Of a stretch of DNA of 64,000 nt, positions 8,451 through 16,050 are shown one piece after another (positions within the stretch are counted from its first letter, which is position 1; each line of letters begins with the position of its first letter). The stretch is from Arthrobacter sp. D5-1. GTDB lineage: Bacteria > Actinomycetota > Actinomycetes > Actinomycetales > Micrococcaceae. A model generated the notes under the pieces. That model saw only the letters and a list, made by a program, of their open reading frames with translations, did no database searches and was not told where the DNA came from. Position numbers and translations under genes: made by a program. The stretch lies in assembly GCF_017357425.1 (NCBI RefSeq), contig NZ_CP014571.1, forward strand, positions 496,001 through 560,000, given 5' to 3'.

Positions 8451-8879
8451 CTAGAGCTTCTGTGCCAGCATGACCAGGATCCCGCTCGGCCCGCGGAGGT
8501 AGGTGAGCTTGTAGGCGTCACCGTACGTGGCAACGCCGCGCAGAGGATGGCATCCGTGCTTGGCAGCGATCTCCAGGGCATGATCGATGTCGTCCACCGA
8601 GAAAGCAACCCGGTGCATGCCGATCTCGTTGGGAAGGGTGGGGTTTGTTTCGATCGCGTCAGGGTGGAGGTACTCAAAAAGCTCCAGTTGGCCGTTGCCA
8701 TCCGGAGTTTGGAGCACCGCTATTTTGGCGTGGTTGCCGTCCAGCCCTACGGCCGTATCGGCCCACTCGCCGCTGACCGTGTCACGGCCCAACACTGTGA
8801 GGCCGAGATCCGTGAAAAAGGCGATGGTTTCTTCAAGATCCCGGACCGCGATACCAACGTTTTCAAGTTTGATCGGCAT
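8451..8879 (-). CDS. VOC family protein, methylmalonyl-CoA epimerase-like
   Basis: The protein has 142 residues, typical of a two-repeat glyoxalase/VOC enzyme. It begins IKLENVGIAVRDLEETIAFF, has GQLELFEYL in the centre, and starts the second half with MHRVAFSVDDIDHALEIA. The metal ligands fit the His/Gln, Glu, His, Glu pattern of methylmalonyl-CoA epimerases, but glyoxalase-like relatives look the same. The start follows the conserved N-terminus; no clear ribosome site precedes it. No mutase genes lie nearby, so the substrate is not fixed by context. Confidence 0.75.
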   Translation of the reverse strand: MPIKLENVGIAVRDLEETIAFFTDLGLTVLGRDTVSGEWADTAVGLDGNHAKIAVLQTPDGNGQLELFEYLHPDAIETNPTLPNEIGMHRVAFSVDDIDHALEIAAKHGCHPLRGVATYGDAYKLTYLRGPSGILVMLAQKL

Positions 8880-8929
8880 GCGTTGAAGGTACCAAGGCCC
8901 ACGGGATAGCTCCAGAGGGCTGTCGTCAA

Positions 8930-10321
8930 CTAGCCGAACAGCAGGTGCGCCACCGTAAAGATCGCGAGCCCGGCCAGGGCGCCCACCACGGTGCCGTTGA
9001 TGCGGATGTACTGGAGGTCCTTGCCCACCTGCAGTTCGATCTTCTGGGACGTTTCCTCGGCATCCCAACGCGCCACGGTGTCAGAGATGACGCCTGCGAT
9101 GTCCGAGCGGTACGTGTTCACCAAGTAGCCCGCCGCGTCTCCGATCCAGGTGTTGACCTTGCCGGCCAGTTCGGCGTCGTTGACCAGCCGGGTACCGAAA
9201 TCACGGACGGCGCCCTTGAAGCGCTGGCTCAGTTCACTGTGCGGATCGTCGACGGCGTTGAGCAACGCAGTCTTTACGGTTCCCCATGTGCGGGACGCCA
9301 GTTCGCGGACCTCGGGGTCGCCGAGGATCTGGGCTTTGATGGACTCTGCGCGCTCGATCATGGCGGGATCATGCTGAAGGTCCTGGGCCAGGTCCTTCAG
9401 GTAGGCATCGATCGACTGGCGCACCTGGTGGTTCTGGTCCGACTGAACAGCGCGGACAAATTTGGAGAGCTCCACGTACACCCTGTCGCCCACCAGGCCG
9501 TCCACGAAGGTGGGCACCCAGAGGGGCGAGCGATCCGATACCAGCCGGTTGACCGTGGCGTGGTTGGCATCCACCCAGTCGGCGGCGCGGTCGACCAACA
9601 AGTCAACCAGGGTGTGGTGATGGCCGTCGGCAAAGATCCGTTCAGCCATTCGGCCCACGGGCGGCCCCCACGGCGGGGTGAGCAGGTGCTTACGGACCAT
9701 TCCCTCGATGACTGCCTGTACGTCGTCGTCGTTCAGGACTGTGAAGGCGCCACGGATGATCGCGCCGCCTTCCTTGGCCACGCGTTCGGCTCCTCCCGGC
9801 GCCGACAACCAGGTGCCGGCCTTGCGGGCAATGTCGATGCTGGCCAACTTGTCCTGCACTACCTCTTGGGAGAGGAAGTTGCTCTCCACGAAGTCACTGA
9901 GTGATTCGCCGATCTGGTCCTTGCGCCGCGGAATGATGGCCGTGTGGGGAATTTTCAGGCCCATGGGGTACTTGAAGAGCGCGGTCACCGCGAACCAGTC
10001 GGCCAACGCGCCCACCATGCCGCCTTCGGCTGCCGCGCGGACGTATTCCAGCCACGGATACTGCTTCTGGAATGCGAAGGCCACCGTGAAGATCACCGCC
10101 ATGGCGATCAGCAGCGCCAGCGCCAACCGTTTCATGCGGAGCAGCGCGGCGGCCTTTTCCATGTCACCTGCTGAAAGGTCGACGGCGGCGCCCCGCCGTG
10201 CGCGAGCGGAACCGGCGCGAGCGGAGCCTGCGCTTGCGGAACCTGCGGAACCCGGCTGATGGGGCAGCGGGTTGGGGTTGGTGACGTCTTCAGTTGGGAT
10301 TTGTTCAGAGTTCACCTGCAT
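8930..10321 (-). CDS. DUF445 family membrane protein
   Basis: The protein has 463 residues. A disordered Ser/Ala/Gly-rich N-terminus of about 55 residues includes short repeats such as SAGSARAGSARA. A hydrophobic helix follows (LALALLIAMAVIFTVAFAF), then the DUF445 signature region EGGMVGALADWFAVTALFKYP and IPHTAIIPRRKDQIGESL. A long helical cytoplasmic or coiled part follows, and a second membrane helix closes the protein (VVGALAGLAIFTVAHLLFG). The molecular role of the family is not established. It is divergent from the GDPD gene with only 50 bp between them. Confidence 0.88.
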   Translation of the reverse strand: MQVNSEQIPTEDVTNPNPLPHQPGSAGSASAGSARAGSARARRGAAVDLSAGDMEKAAALLRMKRLALALLIAMAVIFTVAFAFQKQYPWLEYVRAAAEGGMVGALADWFAVTALFKYPMGLKIPHTAIIPRRKDQIGESLSDFVESNFLSQEVVQDKLASIDIARKAGTWLSAPGGAERVAKEGGAIIRGAFTVLNDDDVQAVIEGMVRKHLLTPPWGPPVGRMAERIFADGHHHTLVDLLVDRAADWVDANHATVNRLVSDRSPLWVPTFVDGLVGDRVYVELSKFVRAVQSDQNHQVRQSIDAYLKDLAQDLQHDPAMIERAESIKAQILGDPEVRELASRTWGTVKTALLNAVDDPHSELSQRFKGAVRDFGTRLVNDAELAGKVNTWIGDAAGYLVNTYRSDIAGVISDTVARWDAEETSQKIELQVGKDLQYIRINGTVVGALAGLAIFTVAHLLFG

Positions 10322-10371
10322 GAGCCCAGCGTAGCCCCCGCAGATGCACGGAGGTGGGCTACCGTGTCTGC

Positions 10372-11259
10372 ATGACTAGCGACGACTTCGCCCCAGGCCG
10401 GCCCAAGGTCTACGCCCATCGCGGCGCGAGTGCAGCCTACGCCGAGCACACCAGGGCAGCCTATCTGCAGGCAATCGCCGACGGCGCCGACGGTGTGGAG
10501 TGCGATGTCCACCTGACGCGGGACCAGCACGTGGTGTTGCTGCACGACGCCAACCTGGACCGGACGTCCACCGGCACGGGTCCGGTTGCGGAGCACACCT
10601 TGGAGGAGCTCCGCTCCCTGGACTTCTCGTCGTGGAAGGGCGCACGCATTCCCGAGGCTTACGGGGGAGTGGCAGACCAGTTCCTGACCTTGCCGGAATT
10701 GCTGGACATCCTGCGCGGAGCCGGTCGCGAGATCGGTTTGGCGATTGAGCTCAAGCATCCCAGTCCATACCGCCTCAAGCTGGAGGACAGGGTGTTGGCC
10801 TTGCTGGAAGAGGAAGGCTGGACGCCGGAGGAATCCCGGCTGGAGAACATCCGGATCTCCTTCATGAGCTTCGATACCGACTCCGTCCAGCGTTTGCTGC
10901 AGAGCGTGCCAAAAGAGCACGTGTGCCAACTGGTGGACGACTTCACGGTGAAGGAGCTTCGGCAGGAACTCGGGCTGGGCTTCCTGACCGGCGGTGCGGT
11001 AGCCAACGTCATGCGTGCCACGCAGTTGGAAGCGGAACGTGTCCTGGACGCAGGCGAAGCATCTATTGCCGGACCGGGTATTGACTACATCAGGGAGCAT
11101 GCGCGCAACGTGCAGCGCTGGTTGGAAGCCGGGCGAATATTCCGCGTGTGGACTGTGGATTCGGAAAAGGACGTGGCACTGTGCCAGGGACTTGGAATCC
11201 ACGAGATCACCACCAACAAGCCGGCACAGGTCCTCAAGCAGTTGATGGTAACAAGCTGA
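10372..11259 (+). CDS. Glycerophosphodiester phosphodiesterase
   Basis: The protein has 295 residues with the GDPD TIM-barrel pattern. Catalytic AHRGASA near the N-terminus, GVECDVHLTRDQHVVLLHD with the metal-binding Glu/Asp and catalytic His, and a C-terminal FRVWTVDSEKD and HEITTNKP are present. It should hydrolyse glycerophosphodiesters to glycerol 3-phosphate plus an alcohol. No export signal is visible, so it is probably cytoplasmic. The usual PENT after the first motif reads AEHT. An upstream in-frame GTG at 10354 is a less likely start. Confidence 0.9.
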   Translation: MTSDDFAPGRPKVYAHRGASAAYAEHTRAAYLQAIADGADGVECDVHLTRDQHVVLLHDANLDRTSTGTGPVAEHTLEELRSLDFSSWKGARIPEAYGGVADQFLTLPELLDILRGAGREIGLAIELKHPSPYRLKLEDRVLALLEEEGWTPEESRLENIRISFMSFDTDSVQRLLQSVPKEHVCQLVDDFTVKELRQELGLGFLTGGAVANVMRATQLEAERVLDAGEASIAGPGIDYIREHARNVQRWLEAGRIFRVWTVDSEKDVALCQGLGIHEITTNKPAQVLKQLMVTS

Positions 11260-11295
11260 CTTTGGCGGCCACCCCGCTTGTGATTGAGTGGTCTC

Positions 11296-11730
11296 ATGTC
11301 ATTTCGCTGGTCAGCACAAGCAACCCGAACCACGTCCGCAGTAGCCTTGAGCGCACTGCTCCTGACCAGCGCCGCAAAGCACTTCCGCACGCCTAAGTTC
11401 TACTACCCGGTGGTGCCGGACTACCTATGCCGCAACGACGAGCCGGCCGGCCGCCCGAATGGACCGCTGGCAGTCATGTCCCGGGAGGAATGGGTTGCCT
11501 CGTCCGGACTGATCGAGGCGGCTGCCGCCGTCGGGCTTCTGATCCCAGCCACGCGAAAGGTTGCCGCGGACGCCACCACGGCGATGTTCGCTGCATTCCT
11601 TGCTGGGCATATAGATGCACTTCGCCGAGCCTATGGTCCCAACGGCACGGCAGCCGAGCGCCGCATCCATACTGTCCGCCTGCCCCTGCAGATTCCGCTG
11701 ATCCTGTGGTCATGGAGCTTGCGGAAATGA
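11296..11730 (+). CDS. DoxX-like small membrane protein
   Basis: The protein has 144 residues from the ATG at 11296; a TTG at 11284 is in frame. It has about four hydrophobic segments (SAVALSALLLTSAAKHF, GLIEAAAAVGLLIP, TTAMFAAFLAGHIDAL, LQIPLILWSWSL), consistent with the DoxX/COG4270 group. Members are often annotated as membrane or redox-related proteins, but a common function is not established. Its stop overlaps the ATG of azlC (ATGA), so it probably belongs to that operon. Confidence 0.7.
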   Translation: MSFRWSAQATRTTSAVALSALLLTSAAKHFRTPKFYYPVVPDYLCRNDEPAGRPNGPLAVMSREEWVASSGLIEAAAAVGLLIPATRKVAADATTAMFAAFLAGHIDALRRAYGPNGTAAERRIHTVRLPLQIPLILWSWSLRK

Positions 11731-12494
11731 GCGGCAGTGCTGCTCCCGTGAAGCTGAGGGAATCGCCGGCTTTCAAGGTCGCTGTGTCCCTGAGTATCGC
11801 CACGGGCCTCTATGGAGTGTCCTTTGGAGCCCTCTCCGTAGCGTCGGGTTTCGATTTCTGGCAGACCATGGTGTTGAGCCTTTTACTGTTCAGCGGCGGA
11901 TCGCAGTTCGCCTTCATTGGTGTTGTGGCAGGCGGAGGCTCCGGGGTGGCGGCCATGACGGCCAGCGCCCTGTTGGGGTTACGCAACGGCATCTACGGCA
12001 TGCAGATCAACGCGATGCTCCGTCCTGGCGGATGGAAACGTTATGCTTCGGCGCACATCACCATCGACGAATCGACGGCGACGGCGTCTGGCCAGTCCGA
12101 TCCCGACGAGCAGCGCCGGGGGTTCTGGACTGCCGGAATCGGTATATTCATACTCTGGAATATCTTCACGGCCATCGGCGCCTTGGCAGGGGACGCAATG
12201 GGCGACCCCAAACAGTGGGGTTTGGACGGGGCCGCGGTCGCTGCTTTCCTGGCCCTCCTGTGGCCGCGGTTGAAAGGCCGTGAGCCCTGGGCCATCGCTG
12301 CTGCCTGCGCACTGGCGACCATCCTGGCCGTGCCCTTCGTTCCCTCGGGTGTTCCCATCCTGGTGGCGGCCGTAGTGGCAGGTGTCATCGGCTGGTTCAG
12401 CCACGCACGACTGGACGAGGGACTGGAGCCGGACGTGGATCCCTATGCGGAGAAACACCGGCACGGGAAGCCTGCGAACGGGGACACGCAGTGA
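11727..12494 (+). CDS. azlC: AzlC family branched-chain amino acid exporter, large subunit
   Basis: The protein has 255 residues from the ATG overlapping the previous stop; the ATG at 11712 is also in frame. It shows the AzlC pattern: GLYGVSFGALSVASGFDFWQ, LLLFSGGSQFAFIGVVAGGG, ALLGLRNGIYGMQINAML and several later membrane helices. With AzlD it forms an inner-membrane exporter for branched-chain amino acids, by analogy with BrnFE/AzlCD. It is followed by azlD with a GTGA overlap, the expected pairing. Confidence 0.9.
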   Translation: MSGSAAPVKLRESPAFKVAVSLSIATGLYGVSFGALSVASGFDFWQTMVLSLLLFSGGSQFAFIGVVAGGGSGVAAMTASALLGLRNGIYGMQINAMLRPGGWKRYASAHITIDESTATASGQSDPDEQRRGFWTAGIGIFILWNIFTAIGALAGDAMGDPKQWGLDGAAVAAFLALLWPRLKGREPWAIAAACALATILAVPFVPSGVPILVAAVVAGVIGWFSHARLDEGLEPDVDPYAEKHRHGKPANGDTQ

Positions 12495-12802
12495 ACCTGT
12501 GGCTATGGATCCTGATCGCCTGTGCGCTGGCCTACCTCACCAAGCTGGTGGGCTACTTCGTCCCGGCCAAGCTGTTGGAGAGCCCCCGCATCATGCACGT
12601 GGCCGGCACCATGACCATTGGCCTGCTGGCCTCCTTGACGGTGGTCAACGCCGTTGCCTCCGGACAGGGACTGGTCCTTGATGCCCGCATCGGCGCCCTG
12701 GCAGCCGCCGCCGTCGCGCTGTGGCTTCGCGCACCGTTCCTGGTGGTGGTGATTTCGGGCGCCGCGGCCGCGGCACTCCTCAGGCTGCTCGGCTGGGGCT
12801 AG
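12491..12802 (+). CDS. azlD: AzlD domain protein, small subunit of branched-chain amino acid exporter
   Basis: The product has 103 residues, the normal size for AzlD. It has four hydrophobic segments beginning LWLWILIACALAYLTKLVGY, plus GTMTIGLLASLTVVNAV and APFLVVVISGAAAAALLRLL. The GTG start overlaps the azlC stop by 4 bp. Its 3' end overlaps the convergent DUF5684 gene by 4 bp. Confidence 0.88.
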   Translation: MNLWLWILIACALAYLTKLVGYFVPAKLLESPRIMHVAGTMTIGLLASLTVVNAVASGQGLVLDARIGALAAAAVALWLRAPFLVVVISGAAAAALLRLLGWG

Positions 12803-13326
12803 CGGTACTGCTGGCCATTGGGCTGCTGGACCGGCGGCTGCGGATAACCCTGCTGGACCGGCGGCTGCGGATAACCCTGCTGGAACGGCGGGGCATAGCC
12901 CTGCGGGTAGGCCACGAATTGCCGCCCGGCCGCCGGACCCAGGTAGGGAGCGGAGCCGTAGGAGAGCATCGGCACGAAGACCACAGGCAACAGGACCAAT
13001 CCAACGGTGTAGCCGGCGTCCTTGCCGAATGACTTGGAGAGGTCGTGGAGGGCCACGATGCTGAAGTAGATTCCTGCGAACGGGATCAAGGTCAGCAAGA
13101 GCCAGTACCAGGGGCGCCCGGCGATTTCCATGAGCTTGATGCTGTTGTAGATCGGGACGAAAGCTGCCCACGCAGGGCGGCCTGCCTTGGTGAACATTCC
13201 CATGTAGAGCACACCAATGATCGCAAAGACCACTGCGAAGTAAATGACCATAAGCAGCATGACCAGGCCGGCTGCCGCGGCGGATTCTGAACCGTTGGAT
13301 GAGTATGAGCTCAGGGGAATATTCAT
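12799..13326 (-). CDS. DUF5684-type membrane protein with Pro/Gln/Tyr repeat tail
   Basis: The protein has 175 residues. After a Ser-rich start it has four membrane segments (LVMLLMVIYFAVVFAIIGVL, then WYWLLLTLIPFAGIYFSIV and GYTVGLVLLPVVFVPMLSYG). The family motif TKAGRPAWAAFVPIYNSIKL and LSKSFGKDAGYTVGL fit DUF5684/DUF805-like proteins. The C-terminal 45 residues are a low-complexity tail containing QQGYPQPPV twice, encoded by a DNA tandem repeat. Such tails may mediate membrane clustering, but no function is established. Confidence 0.8.
   Translation of the reverse strand: MNIPLSSYSSNGSESAAAAGLVMLLMVIYFAVVFAIIGVLYMGMFTKAGRPAWAAFVPIYNSIKLMEIAGRPWYWLLLTLIPFAGIYFSIVALHDLSKSFGKDAGYTVGLVLLPVVFVPMLSYGSAPYLGPAAGRQFVAYPQGYAPPFQQGYPQPPVQQGYPQPPVQQPNGQQYR
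12824..12877. repeat. 27-bp perfect tandem repeat (two copies plus partial third)
   Basis: Two identical 27-bp units (12824-12850 and 12851-12877) begin TGCTGGACCGGCGGCTGCGG. A diverged partial third follows. They lie inside the DUF5684 gene and encode nine-residue QQGYPQPPV units, so copy number can vary without a frameshift. Confidence 0.9.
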
Positions 13327-13409
13327 ACGCCCGAGCCTAGTGCCACGCGGGCTGTCCCGCTATGGGCAGGACTCACCATCAAGCCGGTATGTTGCCGTTG
13401 ACAGCCCGG

Positions 13410-14039
13410 CTAGGGAGCCTCGGTCAGGGTCACGCCTGGGATGCCGGACTGTTCCGGAAGCGGCCGGGACGGGCGCTCGGTCCGGATGGCGTCTTCGATC
13501 AAGGCCACCGGGCGCTTCCACGCCGCAGAGCCCGGTTCCATGGTGTCCACGGCGCCAATCAGCATGGCCACCAACCGGACCATGTCCTCGATGGTGATGT
13601 CGCGCCGCAGGGAACCCTGGCCTTGGCCCCGCTCAAGGAGTGTGGCCATGGAACCGATGATGCCGCGGGTAATGCCTATCAGGAGTCCGCGCCGGCCTGC
13701 GACAGCGTCAAGGAGGTTCGCGTCTTCGCTGGCTACCTGCATCACGGCATCGATGACGTTGATGAGGCCCTCAGCGGCGTCCATGCCGTCCAGCGCCGCC
13801 GCGGCGACGGGGTCTACGTGCTGGCGCAGCTGGCGTGACAGCGCGGCGAGGACCAGTTGCTCTTTGTCCGAGAAGTTGCGGAACAGTGTTGCGGGGCCAA
13901 CTCCGGCGGTGGCGGCAATGGTCTGCAGTGGTACTTCGGGCCCGTGTTCCCGGAAGCATTGCCGGGCGGCGGTGATAATTTTGTCGACATTGCGTGCGGC
14001 GTCTGCCCTGAGGGGCTTGCGTTCAGAGGGCTGTTCCAT
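13410..14039 (-). CDS. TetR family transcriptional regulator
   Basis: The protein has 209 residues from the ATG at 14039; further upstream in-frame codons look non-coding. An N-terminal helix-turn-helix is clear (ITAARQCFREHGPEVPLQTI, then ATAGVGPATLFRNFSDKEQL), followed by an all-helical ligand domain typical of the SCO4008/PsrA-like TetR C-terminal type. It is divergent from the thiamine-binding-protein gene, with inverted repeats between them. Regulation of itself and that neighbour is plausible. The ligand is unknown. Confidence 0.88.
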   Translation of the reverse strand: MEQPSERKPLRADAARNVDKIITAARQCFREHGPEVPLQTIAATAGVGPATLFRNFSDKEQLVLAALSRQLRQHVDPVAAAALDGMDAAEGLINVIDAVMQVASEDANLLDAVAGRRGLLIGITRGIIGSMATLLERGQGQGSLRRDITIEDMVRLVAMLIGAVDTMEPGSAAWKRPVALIEDAIRTERPSRPLPEQSGIPGVTLTEAP

Positions 14040-14074
14040 GCTTGTCAGGGTAGCAACGGAGCGCCCGTGGCCCG

Positions 14075-14126
14075 TTGTTACGCGGGAGTAGCCCGTTATA
14101 TGACAAACCAGTACGTGAAACACTGG
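14075..14126. promoter_or_regulatory. Candidate promoter and TetR operators
   Basis: In the 92-bp divergent gap, TTGTTA (14075) and TATATG (14097) make a possible -35/-10 pair, spacing 16. Between them lies CGGG-AGTAG-CCCG. Downstream, CCAGT (14108-14112) and ACTGG (14122-14126) form a second dyad. Either dyad could bind the adjacent TetR protein. Confidence 0.35.
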
Positions 14127-14131
14127 ATTTT

Positions 14132-14464
14132 ATGTTGCTTGCTTTCTCAGTCGCCCCTTCGGGCCAGCCCGCATCCGCCGCCAACGGCGGACCCACCCCC
14201 GACGCTTCCGTGCACGACGCTGTCGCTGCCGCCGTCAAGATCGTCCGGGAATCCGGACTGCCCAACCAGACAGACTCCATGTTCACCACCATCGAAGGCA
14301 AATGGGACGAGGTCTTCGACGTCGTCAAGCGCGCCACCGAAGCTGTGGGCCGCTACGGCAGCCGCGTCTCCCTGGTGATCAAGGCCGACATCCGGCCCGG
14401 TTACAGCGGCGAACTGACCGGCAAGGTGGAGCGACTCGAAGAGGCGATCTCCGCCAGGGACTAG
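14132..14464 (+). CDS. MTH1187/YkoF-type thiamine-binding protein
   Basis: The product has 110 residues. It matches the ferredoxin-like fold family DUF77 (MTH1187): MLLAFSVAPSG at the start, HDAVAAAVKIVRESGLPNQT, FTTIEGKWDEVFDVVKRATE, then RVSLVIKADIRPG and LTGKVERLEEAI. Known members form tetramers and bind thiamine or related compounds in the cytoplasm. The ATG at 14132 gives the normal family start. It is divergent from a TetR gene that may regulate it. Confidence 0.85.
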   Translation: MLLAFSVAPSGQPASAANGGPTPDASVHDAVAAAVKIVRESGLPNQTDSMFTTIEGKWDEVFDVVKRATEAVGRYGSRVSLVIKADIRPGYSGELTGKVERLEEAISARD

Positions 14465-14503
14465 ATCCTTCCCCAGCGCGGCCACCGGTGCCAGACTGGG
14501 CCC

Positions 14504-15175
14504 ATGATTGAACATGTGGCCGAACCCGGTTGGGTCGACGTCGAGCGTTACCTGACTGACGTCGTCGTGCGACCTGATCCTGCCCACCAGCGGGCCCTGG
14601 CGTCCGCCGTCGAAGCCGGCATGCCGGCGATTGAAGTAGCCCCCAACGCCGGCAAGTTGCTCCGGATGCTGGTTCAGATGTCGGGGGCCAGGCGGGTCCT
14701 TGAGATCGGAACCTTGGCAGGTTTCAGCAGTATGTGGATGGCACAGGGACTGCCCGACGACGGGCGGCTGGTGACGTGCGAATTCCTCCAAAAGCACGCG
14801 GACGTGGCACGCACCAACCTTGATGCTGCCGGGGTGGGGCACAAAGTGGACATCCGGGTGGGTGCTGCCCTGGATACCCTTCCCACCCTGGCGGGGCAGG
14901 AATCGTTCGATTTTGTTTTCATCGACGCGGACAAGGAAAACGACTCCCATTACCTCGATTGGGCTATCCGGCTGGGGCGCCCGGGCACGGTCATCGTGGT
15001 GGACAACGTCATCTGGGACGGTGCCATCCTTGAGCCGGAAAGGGACGAGGTCAACGCGCCTGGCATCGTCAGGATGCTGGAGATGATGGGCCAGGATCCG
15101 CGCCTGGACGCCACTGCCATCCAGACGGTGGGCAGCAAGGGCTGGGACGGTTTCGCGATAGCGCGGGTGCGCTAG
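14504..15175 (+). CDS. Class I O-methyltransferase
   Basis: The protein has 223 residues of the caffeoyl-CoA/catechol O-methyltransferase-like family. The SAM motif ARRVLEIGTLAGFSSMWMAQ, the acidic loop VTCEFLQKHADVARTNLDAA, and the metal-binding/catalytic FDFVFIDADKENDSHYLDWA and VVDNVIWDG are present. It should transfer methyl from SAM to a hydroxylated, probably catechol-like acceptor using a divalent metal. The stop overlaps the GTG of the following GNAT gene by one base, so the two are co-translated. Confidence 0.9.
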   Translation: MIEHVAEPGWVDVERYLTDVVVRPDPAHQRALASAVEAGMPAIEVAPNAGKLLRMLVQMSGARRVLEIGTLAGFSSMWMAQGLPDDGRLVTCEFLQKHADVARTNLDAAGVGHKVDIRVGAALDTLPTLAGQESFDFVFIDADKENDSHYLDWAIRLGRPGTVIVVDNVIWDGAILEPERDEVNAPGIVRMLEMMGQDPRLDATAIQTVGSKGWDGFAIARVR

Positions 15176-15675
15176 TGGATTTCACGCTTCGCCCCGCTCT
15201 GGTGGACGACGCCGAAGCGATGGCGCTCATGCATGTCCAGTCGTGGCGCGAAAGCTACGGGCACCTGTTGCCCCCGGTGTTTTTCGAGAAACAGGAAGCG
15301 GCGCTGCCCGACCGCATCCAGCGCTACCGGGACTACATCGCTGCGGGTCACTCCAGGATGCTGGCCCACGATCCCGACGGTCTCCTGGTAGGCATCGGCG
15401 CCGCAGGGCCGGGCAGGGATGAGGACAGTCCCAGCGGGCGGGAGCTTTTTATGCTCTACACCTTGGAACGCGTTCATGGCCGGGGGGTTGGCCAGGCATT
15501 AGTGGATGCCTTGATTGGCGATGGCCCGGCGTACCTCTGGGTCCTGGACCACAACCCGCGCGCCCAGGCCTTCTATCGGCGAAACGGCTTTGTTCCGGAC
15601 GGCAAACGGCAACTGTGCGATCCCTCCTGGTATTCGCTGCCGGAACATCGCATGGTTCGTCCGGGGCTCTACTAA
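15175..15675 (+). CDS. GNAT family N-acetyltransferase
   Basis: The protein has 166 residues. The opening FTLRPALVDDAEAMALMHVQ, the acetyl-CoA-binding loop ERVHGRGVGQALVDALI and the later WVLDHNPRAQAFYRRNGF are typical of GNAT enzymes. The GTG start shares one base with the preceding methyltransferase stop. The substrate is unknown. Confidence 0.9.
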   Translation: MDFTLRPALVDDAEAMALMHVQSWRESYGHLLPPVFFEKQEAALPDRIQRYRDYIAAGHSRMLAHDPDGLLVGIGAAGPGRDEDSPSGRELFMLYTLERVHGRGVGQALVDALIGDGPAYLWVLDHNPRAQAFYRRNGFVPDGKRQLCDPSWYSLPEHRMVRPGLY

Positions 15676-15775
15676 GTTCCCACCGCGCGAGCTGTTCCCA
15701 CGGCACACTCCTGTGGATATGGTGATCACGGGCGGTATCGATGAAGACCGCCCGGTCCGATTCCCGGGAGGAAGC
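15676..15775. promoter_or_regulatory. Candidate control region of the repeat-peptide/JmjC operon
   Basis: The octamer GTTCCCAC occurs as a direct repeat at 15676-15683 and 15694-15701, 18 bp apart. TATGGT at 15718 could be a -10 element. This precedes the DGGA-repeat gene, whose GGGAGGAAGC ribosome site ends just before its ATG. Direct-repeat spacing suggests an activator or repressor site, but no factor can be named. Confidence 0.25.
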
Positions 15776-16048
15776 ATGTCTATTCCAGAGCAGGATCCAA
15801 GCCAGCAGGAAGGCCCCGCTGACGGTGGCGCGGACGGCGTCCCCGGCACGCACGACGGCGGAGCCGATGGTGGTGCCGACGGCGGCGCAGACGGTGGTGC
15901 GGAAGGCCCCGCTGACGGTGGTGCCGACGGCGGCGCGGACGGTGGTGCGGAAGGCCCCGCTGACGGTGGTGCGGACGGCGTCCCCGGCACGCACGACGGC
16001 GGTGCTGACGGTGGTGCCGACGGCGGCGCCGGACAACAGGGCAGCTAG
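15776..16048 (+). CDS. Asp-Gly-Gly-Ala repeat peptide, candidate hydroxylase substrate
   Basis: The peptide has 90 residues, preceded by GGGAGGAAGC. After a short leader-like start (MSIPEQDPSQQ) almost everything is ADGG tetrads, punctuated by EGPA at residues 12, 43 and 59 and by two ADGVPGTHDGG blocks. A 26-residue unit (12-37) recurs at 59-84, visible in the DNA as a 141-bp-spaced duplication. There is no hydrophobic segment, Cys, Lys, Arg, Tyr or Trp, and net charge is strongly negative. Synonymous codons vary (GGT/GGC, GCG/GCC), arguing for selection on the protein. It is 2 bp from the JmjC gene. I faintly recall similar ORFs labelled BatC, which says nothing of function. Confidence 0.75.
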   Translation: MSIPEQDPSQQEGPADGGADGVPGTHDGGADGGADGGADGGAEGPADGGADGGADGGAEGPADGGADGVPGTHDGGADGGADGGAGQQGS

Positions 16049-16050
16049 GT

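Noticed and set aside
15809..16027. CRISPR-like reading of the GC-rich repeats
   Set aside because: Repeats are 12-bp codon-phased units without unique spacers, inside a coding frame.
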